From contig DOJA01000176.1 of NCBI GenBank assembly GCA_003511945.1, forward strand, positions 4,073 to 9,447: a stretch of DNA of 5,375 bases, written 5' to 3'. The stretch is from Phycisphaerales bacterium (GTDB lineage Bacteria > Planctomycetota > Phycisphaerae > Phycisphaerales > UBA1924). Numbering within the stretch: the first letter of the stretch is position 1; every line of letters begins with the position of its first letter. Below are positions 1 to 5,375 of the stretch, piece after piece. The notes beneath the pieces were generated by a model. It worked only from the letters and a program-made list of their open reading frames with translations. It had not been told where the DNA came from and did not search any database. Made by a program: the position numbers and the translations under genes.

Positions 1-66
1 GACGGCGATGTCGACTTCGACGACTTCACCCGCGTGCTGAACAACTGGCTCGACATCTGCCCGTAG
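1..66 (+). CDS. 3' end of a gene for a dockerin-tagged (probably secreted) protein, partial
   Basis: The window opens in frame 1 of a gene that runs to a TAG stop at 64-66; only the last 22 codons are present and the start lies outside. The visible peptide has the second half of a dockerin type I-like calcium loop (DGDVDFDD), followed by a helix with FTRVLNNWL and the terminal residues DICP. The same pattern closes the next two plus-strand genes (RWLQTCP and NWLEECP), so this is read as the end of another exported protein carrying the same C-terminal domain. Nothing can be said about its main function. The gap to the next gene is 63 nt on the same strand with no clear promoter, so the two may be co-transcribed. 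Frame and family of the tail are clear; everything else is unknown. Confidence 0.85.
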   Translation, partial: DGDVDFDDFTRVLNNWLDICP

Positions 67-108
67 CGCCAGCCGCCGAGGAACCGCCCCCAACCGCCCC
101 GCGTACCA

Positions 109-124
109 CCCTCCTGAAGGAGGG
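109..124 (+). promoter_or_regulatory. Shine-Dalgarno sequence buried in a perfect hairpin ahead of the Asp-box gene
   Basis: CCCTCC (109-114), the loop TGAA (115-118) and GGAGGG (119-124) form a perfect 6-bp GC-rich stem, with a possible seventh T-A closing pair. The 3' arm contains the GGAGG ribosome-binding site, 6 nt from the ATG at 130. As RNA, the ribosome site would be fully paired, which suggests reduced or regulated initiation, or translation that depends on ribosomes arriving from the upstream gene. No T-run follows, so it does not look like an intrinsic terminator. The inverted repeat is seen directly; its regulatory role is inference. Confidence 0.55.
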
Positions 125-129
125 CGACC

Positions 130-1830
130 ATGGCCCCAGCGCGTGATGTGCGCCGCCGCGCGATCGCTTGGCTCGCTCTCGGCGCCATCGCTCGCGGCGC
201 GCCGGCCGACCCGCCCGCGCCCTGGGAACCCGAAGCCCCCTCAGCCACCGACCGACGGGTGCCCCCGCCCCAGGTCTTCCGCGAGTCCGCCGCGGGGCGC
301 GTCAGCGTCGCGCCCTTCGCCCGCGTCACCCAGGTCAATGTGAACCCGCAGGGGCTCAACATCGTCGGCGACGCCGCCAACGAGCCCTCCCTCGCCGTCG
401 ACCCCAACAACCGGAACCGCATCGCCGCCGGATGGCGACAGTTCGACTCCGTCACCAGCAGCTTCCGCCAGGCCGGCGTCGCCTGGAGCCGCGACGGCGG
501 CGAGTCCTGGAACCCGCTCCCGCCTCTCGACGCGGGCGTCTTCCGCTCCGACCCCGTCCTCGAGTCCGACGCGAACGGCGTCTTCTATTACAACAGTCTC
601 CTGGGCGGCGAGTTCTCCACCTGGATCTACCGCTCCCTCAACGGCGGGCGCACCTGGGGGGCGCCCACCTTCGCCTTCGGTGGCGACAAGCAGTGGATGG
701 CCATCGACAAGACCGACTCCCCCAGCCGCGGGCGCATCTACCAGGCGTGGAACATCGCCGGCAACAACCACTTCCCCGCCACCTTCAACCGCTCGCCCGA
801 CGCCGGCCAGACCTGGACCCAGCCCACCACCATCCCCGCCCGCCCCATCTTCGGCACCCTCACCGTCGGGCGGGGCGGCGAGGTCTTCATCCTCGGAGCC
901 GCCACCAGCGGCTCAACCGAGCTCGTCGTCGTGCGCGCCCTGAACGCGGGCCACCCGACCGACCCGCCCGTCTTTCTCCCCGCGGTCACCGTCCCCCTCG
1001 GAGGCGCTCCACTGCGGGGCATCCAGGTCAACCCCGGCGGGCTCGCCGGCCAGCTCATCATCGATCAGGACCGCTCCACCGGCCCCTTCGCCGGACGCCT
1101 CTACGCGCTCGGCGCCGTCGATCCCCCCGGAGCCGACCCCGCCGATGTCCATCTCTGCCGCAGCGACGACAACGGCGCCACCTGGAGCCCCTTCCTCCGC
1201 GTCAACGACGACACCATCGGCGCCTACCAGTGGTTCGCCACCATGTCCGTCGCCCCCGACGGCCGCGTCGATGTCGCCTGGAACGACACCCGCAACGGCG
1301 CCGAGCCCAGATTCTCCGAGATCTTCTACGCCTTCTCCCTCGATGGCGGCGCGTCGTTCTCGCCCGCCTTCCGACTCACCCTCCCCTACGACAGTCTCAT
1401 CGGCTGGCCTCAACAGAACAAGATCGGCGACTACTGGGACATGGACTCCGACATCGAGGGCGCCGACCTCATCGTCGCCGCCACCTGGAACGGGGAGCAG
1501 GATGTCTACCACATCCGCATCACCCCGCCGATCTGCGCCGATTCCGGCCGGGACTGCAACGCCAACAGCGTCAACGACGAATGCGAGATTCAGGTCGGCC
1601 TCGCCTTCGACGCCAACCAGAACGCCATCCCCGACGAGTGCGAAACCCCGTCGTGCCTCGCCGACACCGACCGCAGCGGGACCGTCGACTTCGATGACAT
1701 CACCCGCATCCTCGAAGCGTGGGCCTCCTCAGGCGCCGCGGGGCGGATCGGCGACGCCTCCGCCGACGGCCGGGTCGACCTCACCGATGTCACCGTCGTC
1801 CTCCAGCGCTGGCTCCAGACCTGCCCCTGA
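130..1830 (+). CDS. Secreted Asp-box (BNR) repeat beta-propeller protein, sialidase-fold-like, with C-terminal dockerin-like domain
   Basis: This is a 566-residue exported protein. The ATG at 130 is chosen because GGAGG lies 6 nt upstream and it yields a signal peptide: arginines 5-10, hydrophobic stretch about 11-21, likely cleavage after Ala-Pro-Ala at 26. Five Asp-box motifs (S-x-D-x-G-x-x-W/F) start at residues 120, 169, 222, 345 and 403; these mark blades of a sialidase-type beta-propeller. Other propeller features include DPNNRNRIAAGW (91-102) and DGRVDVAWNDTR (377-388). Residues about 466-504 form a cysteine-rich DCNxNxxxDxCE / DxNxNxIPDECE stalk, probably calcium-binding. Two dockerin-like loops follow (512-523 and 542-553), with cysteines at 509 and 565 bracketing the domain. 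No FRIP-type N-terminal arginine motif or clear catalytic set of a true sialidase is visible, so it may bind or process glycans or simply be a structural propeller. The fold call is firm; the activity is unknown. Confidence 0.85.
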   Translation: MAPARDVRRRAIAWLALGAIARGAPADPPAPWEPEAPSATDRRVPPPQVFRESAAGRVSVAPFARVTQVNVNPQGLNIVGDAANEPSLAVDPNNRNRIAAGWRQFDSVTSSFRQAGVAWSRDGGESWNPLPPLDAGVFRSDPVLESDANGVFYYNSLLGGEFSTWIYRSLNGGRTWGAPTFAFGGDKQWMAIDKTDSPSRGRIYQAWNIAGNNHFPATFNRSPDAGQTWTQPTTIPARPIFGTLTVGRGGEVFILGAATSGSTELVVVRALNAGHPTDPPVFLPAVTVPLGGAPLRGIQVNPGGLAGQLIIDQDRSTGPFAGRLYALGAVDPPGADPADVHLCRSDDNGATWSPFLRVNDDTIGAYQWFATMSVAPDGRVDVAWNDTRNGAEPRFSEIFYAFSLDGGASFSPAFRLTLPYDSLIGWPQQNKIGDYWDMDSDIEGADLIVAATWNGEQDVYHIRITPPICADSGRDCNANSVNDECEIQVGLAFDANQNAIPDECETPSCLADTDRSGTVDFDDITRILEAWASSGAAGRIGDASADGRVDLTDVTVVLQRWLQTCP

Positions 1831-1875
1831 TGCCCCGCCCGGCGCTTCCCCGCAACCGATCTTCCCGCGCCCGCG

Positions 1876-1903
1876 TTGACCCGACATCAATCCAAGGTAA
1901 TCT
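1876..1903 (+). promoter_or_regulatory. Putative sigma70-type promoter of the GH57 gene
   Basis: TTGACC (1876-1881) matches five of six bases of the -35 consensus. After a 16-nt spacer, TAATCT (1898-1903) keeps the three most conserved -10 bases (TA....T). It lies in the only notably AT-richer patch of the window, within the 107-nt gap between the two large genes. Transcription would start near 1909-1911, giving a leader of about 28 nt before the ATG at 1938. The -10 match is modest, so this is a reasonable but unproven promoter. Confidence 0.45.
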
Positions 1904-1906
1904 TCA

Positions 1907-1920
1907 GTAAACCGCTTTAC
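1907..1920 (+). promoter_or_regulatory. Candidate LacI-family operator overlapping the predicted transcription start
   Basis: GTAAACCGCTTTAC is a 14-bp pseudopalindrome: the half-sites GTAAAnC and GnTTTAC meet at a central CG, with one mismatched pair (C1912 against C1915). LacI/GalR-family repressors typically bind even-length pseudopalindromes with a central CpG flanked by A-rich and T-rich arms, and they commonly control sugar-use genes. The site covers the predicted start of transcription of a putative alpha-glucan hydrolase, the expected position for a repressor. The sequence symmetry is seen directly; the regulator is inferred, and no regulator gene is in the window. Confidence 0.35.
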
Positions 1921-1937
1921 CGACCGGGAGCACCCAC

Positions 1938-4900
1938 ATGAGACAACCGCGGCCCATCACATGCCTCCCGGTCCTCGCGCTCGCCGCCGCCGCCTCCTCC
2001 GCCCACGCCGAGCGCCTCCACTTCACCTACCTCTGGCACCTCGAGCAGCCCATCTACTGGCCCGACCAGAAGCCCGGCGCGCCCGACCGCTACGAGCACG
2101 CCCACGACTCCCTCCTGCGCGCGGGCCTTCACCCCCTGAACAACCTCAGCGAGATCTTCGGCTCCGCCGATCGCCAGGCCGCCTACCAGCACCGCCCCAA
2201 GGACACCATCGACGACATCGACTGGCACCCAGAAGCCGGCGCGCAGGTCTCCTACTCCGGCGGGCTGATCCACAACATCCGTTCACTCGGCAGCGCGAAC
2301 GCGCTCGGCTACGCCCCGGGGTGGAACCTCGCCTTCCAGCAGGCCCGCGTCAATCAGACCACCGGCGCCAAGCCGCGCATGGAGATCGTCCTCTTCGGCT
2401 TCCACCATCCCCTCCTCCCGCTCGTCGACGACACCACCGTCCGCAAGGAGATCGCCCTCTACAAAGCCGCCTACGCCGCCGCGTGGGGCGCAGGCGTCCC
2501 CATGTCCCGCGGCTTCTTCCCCTCCGAGATGGCCTTCTCCACCCGACTCATCAAGCCGCTCGTCGAGGAGGGCGTCGTCTGGTCCTTCGTCAGCGCCGAG
2601 AAGATCAGCCGCGCCAACACCGACTTCCCCCTCCTCTTCGGCAGCGGTGGGGTCAACTGCGACCCTCCCAACCGCGCCGACCAGATCAACCCCGCACAAT
2701 CCAACTACTTCCGCCAGTCCATCAGCCGCGGCTGCGCCCCCGCCGAAGCGATGCCCCAGTCCTTCACCCCCCAGCGCGCCCGCCACATCGACCCCGACAC
2801 CGGACAGGTCTACGAACTCATCGTCGTCCCCTGCTCCCAGATCATGGGCTGGAAGGACGGCTTCTCCCCCATCGGCACCGCCGACTTCAACACCGTCGAC
2901 GCCTTCAACAACCCCAGCCGCCCCATGCTCGCCGTCCTCGCCCACGACGGCGACAACGCCTGGGGCGGCGGCTTCACCTACTACCGCGAAGCGACCCCCA
3001 ACCTCGTCTCCACGGGCGCCGCCCAGGGCTTCGTCCCCACCGTCGTCGAGCAGTACCTCCTCAACCACCCCGTCCCCGCCGACGCCCTCGTCCATGTCGA
3101 GGACGGCGCCTGGGTCAACGCCGACGCCGACTTCGGCGCGCCCCAGTTCATCAACTGGAACTGGCCCCTCCTCAACGCCCAGGGCCAGATCGATGTCGAG
3201 AACGGCTGGCATGTCGACGCCCGCAACTGGGCCGTCATCACCGCCATGCAGAACCGCGTCGAGACCGCCGAGCAGATCGCCGGCGGCGCGCGCATCGAAA
3301 AAATCCTGCACCCCGACGCCTCCACCACCCCCGCCGAACGCGCCTGGCACTACTTCCTCGGCTCTCTCAACTCCGGCTACATGTACTTCGGCGCCGTCAT
3401 CGACATGGAGGTCAAGCAATCCGTCGCCTGCAACGAGGCCGCCGAGCACGCCGACGCCGTGATCGCCAACGCCGCCGCCGACCAGACCCCGCCCACCATC
3501 TGGATCCCCCAGCGCCACCCGTGGAACCCGGGCTCGGTCAACTTCGGCCCCCAGTATGGCTACCAGCAGCGAGCCCTCAGCACCGACCTGTGGATCTGGT
3601 CCTTCGTCGCCGATGTCTCCGGGCTGGCCAGCGTCACCCTGAAGTACCGCATCGACGCCGACGAAGTGAACCCCCTCGCCTCCCACCAGAACGAGACCTA
3701 CGCCGGCGGCCCCGAAGTCGGCCCCTGGATCAGCGTCCCCATGACCCTCCGCGACTTCCCCGCCGCCAATGTCTTCAACGACCCCGACATCGACTTCTTC
3801 GAGATGCCCCAGTACATCGCCGACCAGTACCACGCCAAACTCACCGGGCTCAGCGATGTCCTCATCGACTATTACATCGAAGCCACCGACACCAAGGGCT
3901 TCACCAAGAAGAGCCCCATCCAGCATGTCTATATCGGCGACGGCGCCGGCGCGCCCCCGCCCGCCGGCGGCGGGCCGGTCGTCGTCGTCTCACCCGACCC
4001 GCCGACGGCCGGTCAGCCCGTCGAGATCCGCTACAACCCCGCGGGCCGCCCCCTCGCCGGTGCGCCCAGCGTCTCCGCGCATGTCGGATTCAACCAGTGG
4101 TCCCCTGTCCTCTCGCCCGACCCCGCGATGACCTGGGACGCGCAGGCCGCCCGCTGGGTGCTCAGCATCAACCTGCCCCCCTCCGCGTCACAGCTCGACC
4201 TCGCCTTCAACGACGGCGCCGGCTCCTGGGACAACAACAGCGGGCAGGACTGGCACCTCCCCGTCACCGGCGCGCAAGGCCCCGCCTTCACCATGGACGG
4301 CGTGCTCGACGCGGGCACGGTGCTCGTCACGCAGAGCGCCGGGCTCTCCCTCCACGCCAAGCTCGTCGGCAACGACCTCTACCTCGCCTGCCCCGACGCC
4401 GGCGAAGGCCGCGACCACTTCATCTATCTCGCCGGTGCGCCGGGTCCCGGCCCTGCGACGAGCGCCAACTGGGCCAAGTCGGGCCAGATCGCCCAGTGGT
4501 CCGCCTTCCTCGCCGACGAGAACGACAACGACTTCGAGGGCTGGTCCGACACCACCGCCACCCGCCAGGCCGCCACGGGTCCGAACGGCGGCGTCCTGGA
4601 AGGCACGATCAACCTCGCCGAGGAGCTCGGCTCGCTGCCCCCGGGCGTCTGGCTCGCCGTGGGCGCCTTCGCCACCGCCAACGCCGGCGCCCTCCAGTCC
4701 CAGGCGCCCGCCCCGATCGCCGCCAACGGAAACATCGAATCGAACGAGTACGCCTACCTCGACCTCACACAGTTCGCCCCGCCTCTCCCCTGCGCGGGCG
4801 ACGCGAACGACGACAACGCCGTCAACTTCGACGACATCACCGAGGTCCTCTCCAACTGGCTGACCGACTACTCCCCCGCCACAGGCCCCGGCGACGCCAA

Positions 4901-4970
4901 CGCCGACGGGACCGTCAACTTCGACGACATCACCGAAGTCCTGTCCAACTGGCTCGAAGAGTGCCCGTAG
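1938..4970 (+). CDS. Secreted glycoside hydrolase family 57-like enzyme with starch-binding-like, DOMON-like and dockerin-like modules
   Basis: This 1010-residue exported protein is likely to hydrolyse alpha-glucans outside the cytoplasm. The ATG at 1938 follows GGGAG by 7 nt and begins a clear signal peptide (hydrophobic about 10-22, cleavage after Ala-His-Ala at 24). Residues about 26-500 resemble GH57: YLWHLEQP (31-38) as motif 1, GFHHPLLP (154-161) as motif 2, GFFPSEMAFS (192-201) with E197 as candidate nucleophile, and LAHDGDNAWGGG (334-345) with D337 as candidate acid/base. Residues about 540-667 form an Ig-like beta region. Residues about 680-777 resemble CBM25-type starch-binding modules (EIRYNPAG, HVGFNQW, FNDGAGSWDNN). 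Residues about 783-943 look DOMON/CBM9-like. Two dockerin-like loops (955-966 and 986-997) end in EECP. E36 replaces the second His of the usual GH57 HxHQP motif. The enzyme class is likely; the exact substrate is not proven. Confidence 0.85.
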   Translation: MRQPRPITCLPVLALAAAASSAHAERLHFTYLWHLEQPIYWPDQKPGAPDRYEHAHDSLLRAGLHPLNNLSEIFGSADRQAAYQHRPKDTIDDIDWHPEAGAQVSYSGGLIHNIRSLGSANALGYAPGWNLAFQQARVNQTTGAKPRMEIVLFGFHHPLLPLVDDTTVRKEIALYKAAYAAAWGAGVPMSRGFFPSEMAFSTRLIKPLVEEGVVWSFVSAEKISRANTDFPLLFGSGGVNCDPPNRADQINPAQSNYFRQSISRGCAPAEAMPQSFTPQRARHIDPDTGQVYELIVVPCSQIMGWKDGFSPIGTADFNTVDAFNNPSRPMLAVLAHDGDNAWGGGFTYYREATPNLVSTGAAQGFVPTVVEQYLLNHPVPADALVHVEDGAWVNADADFGAPQFINWNWPLLNAQGQIDVENGWHVDARNWAVITAMQNRVETAEQIAGGARIEKILHPDASTTPAERAWHYFLGSLNSGYMYFGAVIDMEVKQSVACNEAAEHADAVIANAAADQTPPTIWIPQRHPWNPGSVNFGPQYGYQQRALSTDLWIWSFVADVSGLASVTLKYRIDADEVNPLASHQNETYAGGPEVGPWISVPMTLRDFPAANVFNDPDIDFFEMPQYIADQYHAKLTGLSDVLIDYYIEATDTKGFTKKSPIQHVYIGDGAGAPPPAGGGPVVVVSPDPPTAGQPVEIRYNPAGRPLAGAPSVSAHVGFNQWSPVLSPDPAMTWDAQAARWVLSINLPPSASQLDLAFNDGAGSWDNNSGQDWHLPVTGAQGPAFTMDGVLDAGTVLVTQSAGLSLHAKLVGNDLYLACPDAGEGRDHFIYLAGAPGPGPATSANWAKSGQIAQWSAFLADENDNDFEGWSDTTATRQAATGPNGGVLEGTINLAEELGSLPPGVWLAVGAFATANAGALQSQAPAPIAANGNIESNEYAYLDLTQFAPPLPCAGDANDDNAVNFDDITEVLSNWLTDYSPATGPGDANADGTVNFDDITEVLSNWLEECP
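4797..4955 (+). repeat. Internal tandem duplication encoding the two dockerin-like half-domains
   Basis: Two 66-nt units inside the GH57 gene (4797-4862 and 4890-4955) are offset by 93 nt. They agree at 57 of 66 bases by hand alignment and encode 19 identical residues of 22, sharing NFDDITEVLSNWL exactly. Each encodes one calcium loop plus helix of a dockerin-like domain. The first loop has Asn where the second has the usual Gly (N960 versus G991). The high DNA identity points to recent duplication or gene conversion between the halves. Confidence 0.85.
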
Positions 4971-4979
4971 CGATTCCTC

Positions 4980-5294
4980 TCATACCACCTCCCCGACCGT
5001 CCGCTCGAACTTCACTCCCCGCTCCGCCGGGAACCGCTTCAGCCCCTCCGCCCGCAGCCCCGGCGCGTGGTGCTGGATGTACCGGTCGAAGTTCTCCCGC
5101 GTCGAGAACAGGTACCGCACCTCCACCCGGTGCGGGTCCTTCTCCGCGACACGATCCATCCGCACGATCATCGCCGAGTGCCCCCCGTGCGCCAGCACCT
5201 GATCGATGTGCCCGTCCTCCAGCCACGCGACGAACTCCTCCAGCGTCGCCCGGTCGGGAAAGGTCGCGATCACGGTGTAGGCGGTGACGGGCAT
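4980..5294 (-). CDS. DUF4286 family small cytoplasmic protein of unknown function
   Basis: This gene encodes 104 residues from an ATG at 5294-5292, reading leftwards to TGA at 4982-4980. There is no signal peptide or membrane segment, so it should be cytoplasmic. The layout matches DUF4286: an N-terminal beta strand (TAYTVIATF, residues 4-12), a helix with WLEDGHIDQVLAHGGH (24-39), a second strand (SAMIVRMDRV, 40-49), a paired strand VEVRYLFSTRENFDRYI (57-73), and the characteristic HHAPGLRAEGLKRF (75-88). This resembles a small ferredoxin-like, dimeric alpha/beta barrel arrangement. A GTG at 5366 would add 24 residues, but that extension is encoded by the heptamer-repeat leader and does not look like protein, so the ATG is preferred even though no Shine-Dalgarno sequence precedes it. 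The gene converges on the GH57 gene with a 9-nt gap and shows no obvious link to polysaccharide use. No enzymatic role is known to me. Confidence 0.8.
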   Translation of the reverse strand: MPVTAYTVIATFPDRATLEEFVAWLEDGHIDQVLAHGGHSAMIVRMDRVAEKDPHRVEVRYLFSTRENFDRYIQHHAPGLRAEGLKRFPAERGVKFERTVGEVV

Positions 5295-5303
5295 GGGGTT
5301 CGA

Positions 5304-5373
5304 GTATCGGGTATCGGGGAGGAGCCGGGAACCAAACCATACCCGTGTACGATTTTCGCCCGACACCCGACAC
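5304..5373 (-). repeat. Inverted repeat of tandem heptamers in the leader of the DUF4286 gene
   Basis: On the plus strand, GTATCGG occurs twice in tandem (5304-5310, 5311-5317) and CCGACAC occurs twice in tandem (5360-5366, 5367-5373). The two pairs are inverted relative to each other. In a minus-strand transcript, 5373-5359 and 5318-5304 can pair over 15 bp, with the two differences falling as G-U wobbles; the loop is about 40 nt and the stem ends 9 nt before the ATG. It may be a leader RNA structure or part of a dispersed intergenic repeat family. More copies may lie beyond the window edge. The repeat is seen directly; its role is inference. Confidence 0.6.
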
Positions 5374-5375
5374 CA

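Noticed and set aside
82..100. Direct repeat of AACCGCCCC (82-90 and 92-100) upstream of the Asp-box gene
   Set aside because: Two short C-rich copies in a GC-rich gap are easily due to composition, and no symmetry or promoter context supports an operator.
168..1697. Plus-strand open frame of 509 codons overlapping the Asp-box gene
   Set aside because: It is Arg-rich with no recognisable domain, while the overlapping frame has a signal peptide, Asp-boxes and a dockerin-like end.
1831..1875. Intrinsic terminator after the Asp-box gene
   Set aside because: The stretch is C-rich with no strong stem followed by a T-run.
2283..3926. Long antisense open frame (547 codons) within the GH57 gene
   Set aside because: The product is Gly/Val/Asp/Glu-rich low complexity, a typical antisense shadow of a C-ending-codon gene. 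No ribosome site or motif supports it.
1961..5287. Very long plus-strand open frame (1108 codons) overlapping the GH57 gene in another frame
   Set aside because: Its product is dominated by Arg, Pro and His with no domain pattern. It stays open because GC-rich third positions remove stop codons from the alternative frame.
5295..5366. N-terminal extension of the DUF4286 protein from a GTG at 5366
   Set aside because: It would be encoded by the heptamer inverted repeat. The added 24 residues do not resemble the family, whose members start close to the first beta strand.
4930..5373. Minus-strand open frame of 147 codons overlapping the DUF4286 gene
   Set aside because: It is Arg/Gly/Ala-rich and lacks a family pattern. 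The other frame contains the recognisable DUF4286 layout.
1..5375. Mobile element, CRISPR array, tRNA or rRNA
   Set aside because: No transposase or integrase motifs, regularly spaced repeats, cloverleaf or rRNA-like segments were seen on either strand.

Overview
The window looks like a piece of a very GC-rich chromosome from a planctomycete, most likely of the Phycisphaerae type. The grounds are strong C/G preference at third codon positions, secreted proteins ending in dockerin-like tandem calcium-binding loops, and a DCNxNxxxDxCE / DxNxNxIPDECE cysteine module in the second gene, which is a style common in that phylum. This assignment is inference from protein style; no rRNA or other phylogenetic marker is present.

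Layout: (1) bases 1-66 are the last 22 codons of a gene entering from the left and ending in a dockerin-like half-repeat. (2) 130-1830 (+) encodes a secreted Asp-box (BNR) repeat beta-propeller protein of the sialidase-fold class with a cysteine/calcium stalk and a C-terminal dockerin-like domain. (3) 1831-1937 is a short, relatively AT-rich gap with a plausible sigma70-type promoter and a LacI-type pseudopalindrome. (4) 1938-4970 (+) encodes a 1010-residue secreted multidomain glycoside hydrolase of family 57 type, with an Ig-like region, a starch-binding-like module (CBM25 style), a DOMON/CBM9-like module and a dockerin-like C-terminus. (5) 4980-5294 (-) is a convergent small cytoplasmic gene of the DUF4286 family, whose stop is only 9 nt from the GH57 stop. 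(6) 5295-5375 is its leader, with a long inverted repeat built from tandem heptamers.

The three plus-strand genes appear to make exported proteins sharing one C-terminal tag (tandem DxNxDGxVxxxD loops ending W-L-x-x-C-P). They are probably delivered to the same extracellular or cell-surface location. The GH57 enzyme suggests alpha-glucan (starch or glycogen-like) breakdown, and a LacI-type operator at its promoter would fit carbohydrate-responsive control.

The most unusual signal is at the nucleotide level: the tetranucleotide ACGT never occurs in the 5375 bases, although ACG and CGT are each common. All 15 Asp/Asn/His codons that precede a Val codon end in T, in a sequence that otherwise nearly always uses C there. 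No RNA genes, CRISPR arrays, insertion sequences or convincing intrinsic terminators were seen, and there is no gene-free stretch longer than about 110 bases.
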